A stretch of DNA of 64,000 nucleotides, from NCBI GenBank assembly GCA_001931905.2, contig MSJI02000663.1, positions 1 to 64,000 on the forward strand, given 5' to 3'. The position numbers were made by a program, and so were the translations under genes. The notes beneath the pieces were generated by a model. That model saw nothing but the letters and a program-made list of their open reading frames with translations, was not told the DNA's origin and did no database searches. Positions 1 to 11,125 of the stretch are shown piece after piece (the first letter of the stretch is position 1; every line of letters starts with the position of its first letter). Source of the DNA: Cladosporium sp. IMV 00045. Lineage: Eukaryota > Ascomycota > Dothideomycetes > Cladosporiales > Cladosporiaceae.

Positions 1-1936
1 CGCTAACGAGGTACTTGCCGCGCAGCTGGACGGCGTTGACGGGGCCGCGATGCCCTTCGAGCGTGCCTTTGATTTGGAAGGTTTCGCGGTCCCAGACGAA
101 GATCTTGCTGTCCTTGCTGCAGGAGATGATGTGCTTGGCGTCGAGCGCGACGTCGAGGACGCCGCCGGAGTGGGCGCGCAGGCGGCGGATGGGTTCGTAT
201 GTCTTGATGTCCCAGACGATGAGGTCGGAGTCGGAAGAGCCGGTGACCAGGATGTTCTCGTCGTACTGGAGGCAGAGGATTGAGGCGTCGTGCCAGTAGG
301 CAGGAGTGTGGTAGATGCTGTTGCCATAGACGGTTCCGTTTACGCTGGCGACTGCGCTGTGGAAGGAAGGGTAGTCGACGGTGCGAAGCGGCTTGGGTCC
401 GGGTACAGGCTTGACGTTGGGGCCGCCAATTACGCGGATGCACTGCATGGTGTTGATGTCCCAGACACGGATGGTCCTGTCGCGAGAGCCTGTGATAATC
501 TTCTCCTCATCGAACTGGACGCAGTAGACGCTGTCGGTGTGGCCGGAGAGATAAGTGGCCTTGCCAGACTCCTGCGCGCCCATGCGCCACTGCTTCTCGA
601 GAAGAGTGCGGGCGCGATACATCCTCTTCCATTCTTGCTTTGGTGTGTTGGGCAGACCGGTGCCAGGGCCACCGACCTGCACAGGTGCGGGCTCAGTGTG
701 GATCTGGCGTTGCCAGCGTCTGTAGAAGGCAGTGCGCCATACTGATTCGTCTTTGACAAGGTTGTTCCAAGAGCGATTGACTTGTGAAGCAGAAGCGAGC
801 GAAGGTCCGTCCAATAGCTTGAAGACGGCGAGACTGAGCTCCTGAGGCAGCTTGCCGGCTACGAAGTCGACCTTGTCGTCTTCGACCGGTGCAGGAGTGG
901 ATAACATCTCAACGTCGCCGTCGCAATCCCGTTGTGGCGTGTCGTAACGAGCATATGTAGTTAGATCTGCCCCGCTATCTGCTGCGCTAGAGATGGAACC
1001 CAAACGAGCGTGTTGAGTAAAGATGTCGTCTTGTGCTTCACCATCAGATTGGTTCTCGAAGTTGAAAGCGGTGGTGTTGAGACGTGCGGCAGATTGCCTC
1101 GCGCCTTCACCACCGGCGGGCCAGATGGCTTTTGGTGCAGAGCGTGGTGCTTGACCAAAGGGAGGAGCGGGTGTGTCTTTGCGTTCGGCACTGGAAAGAG
1201 TGGCGGTTCGTGATTTCTTTGGTCTCTCATCACCGTGCTTGCCATTCCTCTTCGTAGGTGATGTCAGGGAAGGACTGAGAGGGTCGACAAAAGCGGGCTG
1301 CACAATCTCGGAGGTGCTGGCCTTCCTGCTCCTGAGAGAAGTCTGGCCATTGGTGATGTTGCTGCCGAAATCGTGCATCTTCTTGACAGACCTGCTCAAT
1401 CTACGGCTCAACGAGCTCTTGCGAGACGGCTCATCGGCGTGTGATGATGACGGACCGACAGGAGTTGTGGGAGATGCAGCACTTGGAACGGCGCTGACGT
1501 TTGGCAGGAAGCTGTGCGAGCTGTGCTGTGAGTGTCCACCGATTGGGCGCAGAAGCTGTCGTCTCCTCGAGCGCTGGCTGCGCCAGAAGGCCAATCTGGA
1601 TTCCTCGGTCGGGAAGTGCGGGTTGCGAAGGTCGCTTGAGGCGTGCTCCGAAGGGCGAAAGTCGGACCAGCTCATGCCAGGAAGATGGGTCTTATTGCTC
1701 GGCCAGGCCTGGCCATCCTCGGAAGATGCAGACAAGTCGGCGGCGGTGTCGTCACGGGACAGCGATGTCCTGCGCGGGACCGCGCTGGCGAAGTCAATGT
1801 CCTGCATGTGTCCGCCCTGCTCTTCCTGGCTATAACTGGAGTTGAATGGCACGGTTGATGAGTGCACGGTGTGTGGGCGCTGTTCGGACATGCGTGGGCG
1901 CTGCAGGAAGGATGATCCGGAGTATTCGTAGTTCAT
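1..1936 (-). CDS. F-box/WD40-repeat protein, SCF ubiquitin-ligase receptor (C-terminus beyond window)
   Basis: One uninterrupted minus-strand frame runs from an ATG at 1936, the first after an in-frame TAA, to the window edge, giving 645 residues. Residues 1-350 are Ser/Arg-rich and low in complexity. An F-box follows at about 358-405 (it begins GKLPQELSLAVFKLLDGPSL and has the typical SWNNLVKDESVWR tail). WD40 blades start near residue 455, with repeats such as ITGSRDRTIRVWD, VTGSSDSDLIVWD and ISCSKDSKIFVWD. F-box plus WD40 is the architecture of Cdc4/Met30/beta-TrCP-type receptors, which bring phosphorylated substrates to Skp1-Cul1 ligases. The substrate cannot be told from sequence. The remaining blades and the stop lie to the left of the window. 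Confidence 0.88.
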   Translation of the reverse strand, partial: MNYEYSGSSFLQRPRMSEQRPHTVHSSTVPFNSSYSQEEQGGHMQDIDFASAVPRRTSLSRDDTAADLSASSEDGQAWPSNKTHLPGMSWSDFRPSEHASSDLRNPHFPTEESRLAFWRSQRSRRRQLLRPIGGHSQHSSHSFLPNVSAVPSAASPTTPVGPSSSHADEPSRKSSLSRRLSRSVKKMHDFGSNITNGQTSLRSRKASTSEIVQPAFVDPLSPSLTSPTKRNGKHGDERPKKSRTATLSSAERKDTPAPPFGQAPRSAPKAIWPAGGEGARQSAARLNTTAFNFENQSDGEAQDDIFTQHARLGSISSAADSGADLTTYARYDTPQRDCDGDVEMLSTPAPVEDDKVDFVAGKLPQELSLAVFKLLDGPSLASASQVNRSWNNLVKDESVWRTAFYRRWQRQIHTEPAPVQVGGPGTGLPNTPKQEWKRMYRARTLLEKQWRMGAQESGKATYLSGHTDSVYCVQFDEEKIITGSRDRTIRVWDINTMQCIRVIGGPNVKPVPGPKPLRTVDYPSFHSAVASVNGTVYGNSIYHTPAYWHDASILCLQYDENILVTGSSDSDLIVWDIKTYEPIRRLRAHSGGVLDVALDAKHIISCSKDSKIFVWDRETFQIKGTLEGHRGPVNAVQLRGKYLVS

Positions 1937-4462
1937 GCTGACGGTGTAGGGTTGCTGTGAGGTGTAGCAAGTGGACAGCACTGATGGCTGGCGATGGCCT
2001 CGGCCGTGGTGAATGGGCGGTGTCGAGGCGGATTAGGTAGTGAATGTGTGCAGTGAAGCGTCCGTAATGAGACTAGCGCTCAGAGGTCGGAAATGATATT
2101 AATAAGAGAGGAAGGAACGATGCGGTCTGCGAAGACTCCGAGCAGGCCAAGAGGACCGGAGGTGATGGTGGTGGTGGTGGTGATGGGATAGGCGACGCAA
2201 TAATGCGATGCAGGAGGGCGGATACACGGCGCAGCGATTGATTCGGAGGCGAGCAGGGGTGGACAGTTGCCCGGTGCGCGCACGCGCGAGAGGATAGACA
2301 GAGAGTAAGGCGAGTCGTCGGTGTTGCAGCCGGTGGTTGGCGCGGTAATTGGGTAATGAGCAGTGTAGCAGGCTGAAGCAGGGCTGGGTGGGAAATGAAG
2401 GAGTGATTGGGTGCTAAGACAGCGCGCAGATCCTCGAAGGGATTAAGGATTGAGATGGACGGGGAAGGGAGTGTTGACGGTTGAGCTTTTTTGGGGTGGC
2501 GTCGTAGGAGGGCGGAAACGGGGATAGCGCAGCGGGCGGCGAGGCTTTATGTTACAGGTTGGGAAGGATGATGTAGGGTAGTGGTAGTGAGATATGATAG
2601 TAGGTAATAAATAGAGTATCGGGCGGAATGGCAGGGTTGGGGGGGAGGAGTTTTATTTGAGGCGATTGCAATTGGATGGGAGTATGACGGGAGGAGGAAG
2701 AGAGGATTGACTGGATTGGAGGATGGCGATGATAAACATAGAAAGGCAGAAGAAAAGGCGGACGAGACAGGAAAAGACTATTCAAGAAGATTGAGCCGAG
2801 AGTAGTGCGTGCGTGCATCTGCATTTCAGCGCATCGGGCAGACCGGGCGGAGAGAGGCAAAAGCAGCAGCAGCAGACTCTGACCAGGAGAGACTCCGAGA
2901 GGGAGAAAAACTCTTGACGGTACATCGATGCATGTACCATGGTTTGTACTGGCTGAGCCTGCGAGCCGGCGTACCAGCCAGACAGCCAGAAGCGTCAATC
3001 AATCAATCAAATGCTTGCATTAAGGATAGGGCTTAGCCTTCCTTCTGCGTGAAAGTCCCGTGAGACAGCCAGATCTTTCCCGGCCAAGTAGAGAGCAGCA
3101 TCCGACTTCCACCTTCAGCCCATCCCATATCACCCGAATTTCACCCCTTCGTTGAACCCAATGCACATGGCATATCCGTGTTTCTGCTCGCTTTCCCTCT
3201 CTTTCCTCTGCAGCCGTCGTCATCGCCATAATTCTCTTTCTTCGGTGGATCTGCCTCTGCGACCCTCCATTGGAGAAGTTCCGCATCCTCGCCTTCTCCC
3301 ATCCTTCGCTCGCAGCCTCTTCTTCCCTTGCCGCGTGAGTTCCGTGTGTGTGTCCTCTCAAGCTCTCGTCTGTCTCAGGCGTTGCCACCTCATAGTACCG
3401 TCCCATCACCCACACTCCATTCACGCACTACTCGCTCCAGGAGTCAGTCTCGCACGTGGCAACGCTACGCTTGACTCTCCTTGCTGGACCATTCAGCCCC
3501 TGCCTCCATGCTCGAGCCATATCCAGAGCGAGCAGACCCAGCCGTGCAAGCCTTCTCCCTCTCAGGCCAACCATCCCAACTCGACCCTTAATCCGTGATC
3601 CCATATGACGCTTCGCCACGCCACCCATTTTTGCATTCCAATAGCTGTCACTTTCCCGGAGCTAAAGTCCTTTCTGGAAGTCTCTGAGTACCCATCAAAT
3701 CCCACAAACACACACATCCAAACCCACTTACCCCGACAAGGGCTCCCCGCACGCCAGCAAAATGCGTTCATGGGTCATCTGAGAGAGACCATTCATGATG
3801 ATGATGGTGATGATGATGCTGCTGCTGTCGTGACACGCTGTAACCATTACGCATTAACCGTCCCTGCCGCCTTGCCTTCACCACACCACACATCTTTCTC
3901 TCCTCACCGGCGCCAGCGCATCAGATGCAGGTGTCAGCCAGCTCATGACAAGCCGCCTCGGGCCTGTGCTGTCGAGATGCGCTTGCGTGCGCGTGCCGTG
4001 TGCTTGCTTGCCTTCCCGATAGCCGACAGCAGCCAGCGACCCATTTCATGCAGGCAATGGTCCGGCCCGTGTCGTAGGTTTTCTCGGTTCACGATGGAGC
4101 ACCTCTAAGTTTAGTCTCCGGGCTAAGAGATGGCTCTGGCAACACGTCCGCCCCGACATCGCGGTGATCCTACTACCAATCGATCGCGTGTCTCGACGAC
4201 CTCTCGTTTCACTCTTACCATACATTTCACTGGAGTATATGTGGCACCGTTGACCAGCGAGCCATCTCACCAGCAAAAAGCACGCGCACATCTCTTCTGC
4301 ACAGCCGCATTCTGCTTGCGCGCGTCTCCAGAAGTGTGTTTCACGCATTGACAACATTTCCACACAACCTGCATCTGCACTTGCACTGCTCTGATCTCCT
4401 CGCTCCCAATACGAACAACCAATCCTCACATCCCACCGTCCTCGCCGCCTCCCGCCGCCCAC
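1937..4462. other. Long intergenic region between divergent genes
   Basis: This is the shared upstream region of the F-box/WD40 gene (minus) and the membrane-protein gene (plus). I find no convincing reading frame. It holds a GGT/GAT-type microsatellite at about 2161-2186 and a GAT-to-GCT microsatellite at 3795-3827. The stretch 3120-4450 is CT-rich on the plus strand, as is common in fungal promoters and 5' leaders. Confidence 0.5.
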
Positions 4463-5041
4463 ATGGCAGCGCGCAGCAAAACAGGGTCCCCCACGTCAGC
4501 GACGTCGGGCGGAAAGGTCTCAGCTCGCACCACCGTCGCCGGGCCCAGCACCATCCCCCTCCTCTACCGCCTCTTCTTCCTGTACATCGAGCCCATCGCC
4601 ACAGCGGCAGGAGCTTACTACGCCGCCCTCGAGCAGCGCGCCTACATGCACCTGACCGTGCCTCCCTCTCCCCTCGAAGCAGTCACCGGCTCGGGCGCGG
4701 GCGCGGGCGTCTCCACCCGCGAATCCATCGTTCTCTACCAGCTCGCAAACCTCTACTTCGTCTTCGCGCTGAACGAGGCGCTCGTTTTGCGCGCGACGGG
4801 CGATGTAAGAGTTTGGAAGGTTTTCTTGCTGGGCTTGTTGATTGCGGATTTTGGACATTTGGCTAGTGTGGCGCAGGTGGGGTGGGAAGTCTACTATAGG
4901 TTTTGGGAGTGGAATGAGATGTATTGGGGGAATTTGGGGTTTGTGTATGTCGGTGCTGCGATGAGGATGTGTTTTTTGATGGGGGTGGGGTTTGCTTCTG
5001 CTGCTGGGGGGAAGGTGAGGAAGGTGAAGGCTAAGAGATAG
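4463..5041 (+). CDS. DUF7704-like four-helix membrane protein
   Basis: A single-exon frame of 192 residues. A short Ser/Thr-rich cytosolic-looking head (1-30) is followed by four hydrophobic segments: about 32-52 (starts PLLYRLFFLYIEPIATAAGA), 92-110 (YQLANLYFVFALNEALVL), 118-140 (VFLLGLLIADFGHLASVAQV) and 158-178 (LGFVYVGAAMRMCFLMGVGF). It ends in a basic tail (KVRKVKAKR). The length, the early 'EPI' segment and the four helices fit the small fungal DUF7704 family as I remember it. The function of that family is unknown, so no role is assigned. GC content is high in the first half and drops after about 4800, but the frame stays open. Confidence 0.75.
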   Translation: MAARSKTGSPTSATSGGKVSARTTVAGPSTIPLLYRLFFLYIEPIATAAGAYYAALEQRAYMHLTVPPSPLEAVTGSGAGAGVSTRESIVLYQLANLYFVFALNEALVLRATGDVRVWKVFLLGLLIADFGHLASVAQVGWEVYYRFWEWNEMYWGNLGFVYVGAAMRMCFLMGVGFASAAGGKVRKVKAKR

Positions 5042-5984
5042 GTCCGATATGCTTTTTGATGATACCCCGATCGCGGGATGGCGAAGAGGGCCATTGTGGA
5101 ATTCCACGGGAGTGTGAACACGTATACAATAACCAGAACAACAGATGGCAAGACGTGAAGTCAGGGTTGGAGCTTAGGCTGCTGACCATCGGTATGACCT
5201 CCCACACGTCGACAGCCTCGCCCACACTCACACCTCTCTTCTGGTAGGTTTGCGGAACCTCCACGTGCGCACCCGCGGCGGGATTGGACGGGTCCGCCTA
5301 CCTACACCATTGTCTGGTATACGACTGGTCTGGACAGCTTGACTCTCCTACCAGCCCGAGGCCAGGTAACCCAATGTCTCTGCGCCTTGCATTCCTGGCT
5401 AGGCGATTACTATCCCGCTACGTCCCGGGAGTATGATCCCGCACGCGTTCTAGACGGCTGTTGCGAAGCTGAAAGATTGATGATGCTGGAATGGCTGGCT
5501 GGCTTGCTGCATGGTCGGTTCCGGGGAGAGCCTATGGTGCGTCGGAGGGGCGAGGGTTGGGAGGCGGAGGGCGGGCGGTGTAGGTTGATGCGCCTTGGAT
5601 GGGAAGAGTGTGAGAGTCATCGATGGATGGCGACGATGATGATGTCGTTCCAGACCAAGGGAAGTGCACCACATGCGTTTCGCCGACATGGAAATTCTGG
5701 TGATTTTGACGACGGCTTTGCGCTGGGTTCTGTATTCCTTTGCTCTGTTGTGTCGCGGTAACACGACGTCGGTATACTGCATGCACCGGAGGACGAAAGA
5801 TGAAATACCTTGTCAAGGGTATGACTTGAACGATGAAAGGAGTTATGCATGGTGTTGGGATTTGCGCCGTGAGATAAGGAGAACCTTGTCAAGGTCTTAA
5901 TGGACTTTTGCCTGGTTGTCATCTCATGACCATCGTCGCTCATCGAACAACGAGAGATATCTAGGTTGACGTATCTCCCCGAGT
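5042..5984. other. Intergenic region
   Basis: The 3' flank of the membrane-protein gene. Several short frames exist on both strands but none has domain-like composition or splice partners. Nothing else was recognised before the satellite-like block that follows. Confidence 0.4.
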
Positions 5985-6810
5985 ACAGTAATTGGACTTA
6001 CTCATTTCTAGTACGATTTTCACTGTCCACTTCTGACTATTCACTCAAGGTATTGATGAGACTGGACTCACTTGTCTGTAGTAGCTGACTAATTTTACTA
6101 CTCATTTCTGACTGAGGTATCCACTCTATTGAGATTGGACTTACTTGTCCGTGGTACTTAAGTGTTATCACTACTCGTGTCTGACTATCCATTCGATCTC
6201 ACTCATATTTAGTATCTCTCTCACTCACCATTGATTTTCTAACTGTCCGTCCGGCCTCGATTGTATGTAATACTTTAATGACTGTTCAATTCTGACTATT
6301 CCATCCTACCTAGTAATCTTTCCCATCTATAGTACTTTTATTACTACTGACTGTGATTATCTATTCGATATTGCTCATCTCTATTTCTTCTATCGCTACT
6401 CATTTCTGACTATCCATCTACTCTTACTTAGATATGGCACAATTATCAATACTGATTTCTGACTGTCTATTCTTACTCACCCATTACACCACCGTTACTA
6501 TCCCTAACTATCTGCCTAATCACAATTTGGCTTACGCTTCTATATGACTACTATCACTGCTGTCTTTTTGACTATCCATCTGATCTTATCACCTATCGAT
6601 ACTACTATTAGTACGTCTCATTTCTGACTCTCCATTCAATATTACTCATATACCTTACTATATCATTGCTATTTCCTGGCTATCCGTTCTATTGCAATTA
6701 GGCTTACTTACTAATAGTGATGTTATCACTGCTCTTTCCTGACTGTTCGCACGGCCTGATCTATAACACTAATCTCATTGCGCATTTCTGACTGTTCACT
6801 CAAATCGAAC
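5985..6810. repeat. Degenerate AT/CT-rich minisatellite
   Basis: About 800 bases of low-complexity, pyrimidine-rich plus strand in which the core TTTCTGACTATCCATTC recurs in decayed form. Cores lie near 6032, 6105, 6178, 6291, 6403, 6455, 6567, 6620, 6675, 6736 and 6786. Spacing is mostly 50-60 bases, with some at 73 and about 113 (two units). Between cores, motifs like TTACTTA and ACTATTATCACTACT also recur. There is no open frame. This is an old tandem array that has diverged heavily. It ends about 120 bases from the damaged 3' end of the neighbouring gene. Confidence 0.7.
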
Positions 6811-6927
6811 GCAGGGACGACATACGAACGATCAGGGGTGAATGCCCTTTTTTCCTTTCTGATCTGAAGTACATTTTGTCACCTCAAAAGAAGAAAATAA
6901 GGGAGGAAGAAAGAAGAATCGAAGTCA

Positions 6928-9088
6928 TCAGGTGACGACTGAAAGAAACCAGGCCAAAGCCCGACCCCACTGACCTCGATAGCTGGCGCAGACACCTAGC
7001 AGGTGACACATCCTCCCTGCGCTGTTGTGACTGCCTGGGGTTTTGAGCGTGCTCAGGTGTTGCATCAGATACGACTCAGCTTTTGCCCATTGTCCACTGT
7101 TCCAATTGCTGCAGATATGCTCTAAGCGGGCTTGCTCCAAGTTTGCGTCAGTGCTGTCGGCGACTTCTTTCGAGTCACTGGACTCTGCACTCGGTCGACT
7201 TAGGTCGGTCGGTCGGCTCATAGGAGAGAGATGATTGCTCTGGGGTATGAGTAGGTGCATGAGGGAGCATATTCGGTCGTAATTTGGGTGTCCTCAATTC
7301 TGGCGCGGAAATGGATCGACTTCGTGGTAAAGTCACATTGACAAATGATGAGTGCGAGCTTCCAGGCAGCGCGCTCTGCCTAAGAGGACGTTCCATTTGG
7401 TCAAGTGATGGGCGAGGAGTATGGAAAGGGTTATCCACACCGAACTTCACCAAGTCCAGGCGAACAGACATACTGTCAATCCCTCCAGTGCTTGCTCGAC
7501 GGTGTCTTTGACGATGCTTTGTGTTCAGTGATGCCGACTCATCAGTAGACGATGCGACGCTACCCGGATAATAGATATCTTCTGGGTGAAACTTGACTCG
7601 AAGTATCAGGGAAGCCAAGGTTGGCGAGTCTTCCGGCGAAGAGGTAGCTGCATGTTCCGAGAGCGTAGGAGTGGATTCATTTGGCGGAGAAGCATTGGTG
7701 ATGTGATAGAATCGCTGCGGCTGCGTGGTCGAAGGCGCTTTTTTTGCCTCTAGAGTAGGCGGAGACGGTGGTGTCTTAGGTTTCGGCGAAGTGTCGTCGA
7801 CTTCCGCAGGCTGATCTCCTACGGCGACACCATCATGCTGTTTCACCGTCGTGGAGTAGTCTGTCACACCAATAATCGGAGTTGGACGAGTGTTCGCTCT
7901 CGTAGACACTGCCGGTCGCCTTTTCGGCAACCCGTACCCGTCCTGTTGGCGCTCCCTCGAGCTCTGAGTACCAGACAAGTCGGCAGCACTGTCTCGTCTA
8001 GGAAGGAGCTTAGTATTGACAGTCGGCGTCTCCTCAGAAGAATACCAAGGCCGGTAAGGCAGATATGCCATTATTAGAGTTGCATCCGGGGACATCCCAG
8101 CCTGTCGTAACTCTGGGCCACTGCAAGCTCTTGATGGTCTAGGGCTGCCTATCCAACGTCGAGGACTACCATTCCATGTTTGCCGAGATGGCCTGGAGTC
8201 GAAGGAGAACAGCGTTCCCAGCGCATTGGCTCTCGCTATGGTCTCATGAGTAGCTATCCGACCAGGGTTTTCGCCTTCTGATCGAATGGCATTGGCAAGA
8301 GGTTGATCACGGCGCCTTGTGAGCAGCGTAAAGGCTTGTGAATCGTCATATGATAGGGGATCTGGTGGAGTGAAAGGCTTGCGCCAGCTCACGGTGTTTA
8401 GCGATTGTGTTGGCGCCTTCCGACGTGGCGCGGGTGTTTGAAGACTTTCGACCACATCCTGAGTGCGAGAGCCACTTTGTTCAGAAGAAGGAAGCCATCC
8501 TACACTGAAAATCCTTGCAGAATTGCCCAGGGTCATGTTTTCCTCCGTCGCAACGCTCTGTGTGTCTGAACTCCCATCGCTTGACGCCGCAGAGGCAATT
8601 GAGAGGCGTCGAATGCCAGCGGCTGGAAACTCAAGTGATTGCAGGCTTGAGTGGTTCACGGTTCCGGAGAGACCATGGTAGATCATGAGCAAGCCATCAG
8701 TCGCAACTTGCACAGAAGCTTTGATTGCGGCAATAGCTCCAGGCTGCACATCCAGCTGCTTGTTCGAGCAACGGAACGACTGAAGGCCAAGATCGAGACC
8801 GCCGAGTATGGCCTCACATTTGGAGACCTGATTGAGGACCTTGCGACTTTGAGATTCAACCAACACGTTATCGTGTATGTACTCTACAATGTCTTCCAAA
8901 GCATTGCGTAGCCTTCTCAAATCGCCAGCTACGGACGAATAAGCACTTGGAGAGTCACGACCTGCAGACTGTTTAGCTTGGCCAGGTGCTCAAGGATTAG
9001 AAACCATACATTGACCCCATAGCTTCTGCGCCAGAGCACGAGTATCGCGCAGGTCGACAAGGAAAGATCTGGAAGCCGTATCTGCCAT
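6928..9088 (-). CDS. Protein with fungal helical N-terminal domain; frame broken near the 3' end
   Basis: Exon 1 is 9010-9088 (ATG at 9088). A 48-base intron (GTATGG...TGCAG, branch GCTAAAC) leads to exon 2 from 8961, which is open to a stop at 7175 (621 residues). Residues 1-130 are helical and Leu-rich, with text such as RSFLVDLRDTRALAQKLW and DLRRLRNALEDIVEYIHDN. This resembles the helical N-terminal domains (HeLo/'fungal N-terminal domain' type) of fungal NLR-like and ankyrin proteins. The middle is Ser/Pro-rich and probably disordered. Near 7200-7230 a GACC tetranucleotide run lies where coding moves to another frame. That frame reads on to 6928 with a TPR-like tail (LEHICSNWNSGQWAKAESYL, then HLLGVCASYRGQWGRALAWF). 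Removing one GACC unit would join the two. The tail ends abruptly, so the gene may also be truncated. Confidence 0.6.
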
Positions 9089-9762
9089 TGATGAGCTGCT
9101 GGGTCATTCTTCATCACGAAGGAGGTCATGGTTGTAGGGAAATGCACCTGGATAAACGTGAAATTGAGCTTGACACCGGCCGCAGCTGTCAGTTCCAAGG
9201 CAAGGTGTACAGGCGTTTGTGAGACTCGAGAAGCAAGCAACCGTTCAGACGTAGTACGCGAGCAATGCCTGTGTCGTCAAGCAAGCATGCTTTACAGAAT
9301 GTATTTATAACACCCAATGACTTTCAACGACACCTTGCTATCATGGTTACTGACATGCGGTGCGTAGAGGGACGGGCTGTGTGAGAATTGCGAGTTTCTG
9401 TGTCGGCGCATAGGGGTGACGAAAGCTCCTCTGCACGACACCCAAGGTTCATGCTGGTGGAGGGTGCCATTAGTAAAAAGTAGGCAGCGCAGTACGGCAG
9501 GGTACGAAAGACAATCAAAAACCGATCTCAGTTAAACAGCTTTCAAGTTGTGAGTCTTGTCCGGTGTTGTGTCCAGTGTATTGTGTGAAACGTCCTCTGT
9601 AAGTACACGCAGCATCGCAATGCTTGGTTCGCAATTGCGCCCTGATCCTGGAGTGGGATCAGGTTGCCTCCAGTTGTTTTCTGTTTATGTGCCGAGTGTG
9701 GCTCCCAGTAATCATGTATCGTTTGTATCATCCTCATACCCATATTCTCTGCGATGCATTAC
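9089..9762. other. Intergenic region
   Basis: The region between the start of the helical-domain gene and the 3' end of the methyltransferase gene, both on the minus strand. It holds only short, compositionally unremarkable frames. Part of it must be the promoter of the gene starting at 9088. No clear TATA box was seen. Confidence 0.4.
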
Positions 9763-10738
9763 TCACGCTGCTTTCCTCTTCAATCGGCAAATGACCAGCC
9801 ACTTCTTCCGCTCCGTATGGTTCTCCAGACCGCCATCCCTCTCAGGCTGCCATTCCCGTCGGTTTCCTTGATCATCTTCTTCGAAAATCTCATCTGCCTC
9901 AAGTCCCTGCGCTTCAGCAACCTCAAAGAAATTCGCAAGCCTAGCCCTTCCTGTGTGAAAGCCTGCAATCACGAAGATCCGCGCTGAAGGCTCGAGAGAC
10001 AAGAAATGCAGCATGGACGAAACCAAATTCTCATGCTGTCCGGATAGCCAGTAGCAGTCTGCTGCCAGTATGCGGGTGAAGCGGTGTTTGTTCTCAAGAG
10101 CAAGCGGCGTGTCCAGGACACCCCACGAGTGGCCTTCGACGCGATACTTGTGGCTCAATTCGTTCGGGATATTCTTGATCGCATTGCGGCGGATATTCTC
10201 GACCACTACAGGTGCCGGGTAATCAGAGATGACGACCTACATATCAATGTTAGCCCGGCCGTAGGTTTTCAAGACGAAAGTGTAATCCCACCTCTTCTGC
10301 GCCAGCAAGTGTTGAGACAATGCCGTCAAGACCAACGCCTGTCACGAAATTCGCATCAGTCCAGCTCTTTCCCAATGCTCAGGTTTCATTCATCCCACCT
10401 GCACCAAGCTCCAGTATCCTCTCGTTCTCAACGCTCCATCTCTTGTCCTCTTGCTCATTCACATTGCTGATCAACTCTGCAAGCTTCAAGCCAGCATTCC
10501 ACAAATAATGACTGAAGAGTCTCCTCTCATCCTCTCCTACAGGATCCGCAGTCTTCAGCTCAATGTCGCCAAAGCGCTTGCTCTTGTATACAATGACCGC
10601 ATCCGGGCTGCCGTGTGAGTTGGTCAAGTCGTCTGGAAAGAGAAACCCGGGCGCTGAACTGAAGATGTCTTCCGGATCATCTTCCTTGTCTGTGGTGATG
10701 ATTCTGACCAGAGAGCTCAGCGAGGTGTCTAGAGACAT
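9763..10738 (-). CDS. EFM7: Class I SAM-dependent methyltransferase, EFM7/NNT1 family
   Basis: Three exons: 10399-10738, 10292-10338 and 9763-10236. Introns are 60 and 55 bases, with GTGGGA donors and the second with branch GCTAAC. The product is 286 residues. The spliced text restores the SAM-binding glycine motif LELGAGVGLDGIVS, which is split by intron 1. Other family marks are KSKRFGDIELKTADP, HYLWNAG upstream of motif I, VVISDYPAP (acidic loop), the ILAADCYWL motif and a C-terminal ERKKWLVICRL. Yeast Efm7 (Nnt1) methylates the N-terminus and nearby lysine of elongation factor eEF1A; older annotations call the family nicotinamide N-methyltransferase. The substrate here is inferred only from the family. 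The start at 10738 fits the usual short acidic leader. Confidence 0.85.
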
Positions 10739-11125
10739 GGAGGAAGAGAACGAGATCGTATCTCAGAAGAGTAAACCGAGGGCCGGCATGTGTTTCTGAG
10801 AATAATTTGACGATCGGCCGGCAGAAAGTGGGGTTTCGTCATCGCCTTTGGTGGAGGAAGGGGGGAAGGGAGATCTTCCCTTCTCCTCTTCGACGTGAAT
10901 GGCCATCGACATCATCATGGCAATGGCTAGCAGCATGTAATTCAAATCATATTCATGCGTATAGCTCATTAGCTCGTAAATGTAAGGTAGGTATATTGGC
11001 AACTCCTCTCCCTCCTCATTCTCATCATCCACATCGTCTTCTATCTTCCTCTGGACTTCCTCTGGCCATTGTCTCTAGTCTGGATATAGACAAATAAAAC
11101 CAAAACATCCAATAGCCCATCCATC
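10739..11125. promoter_or_regulatory. Intergenic region shared by divergent methyltransferase and GST genes
   Basis: 387 bases separate the ATG of the minus-strand methyltransferase (10738) from the ATG of the plus-strand GST (11126). It must hold both promoters. The last 100 bases before 11126 are CT-rich on the plus strand, as in many fungal 5' leaders. No clear TATA box was seen. Confidence 0.45.

Noticed and set aside
5985..6810. CRISPR-like array
   Set aside because: The recurring cores are decayed and spacing varies. There are no conserved repeats with unique spacers, and the genome is fungal.
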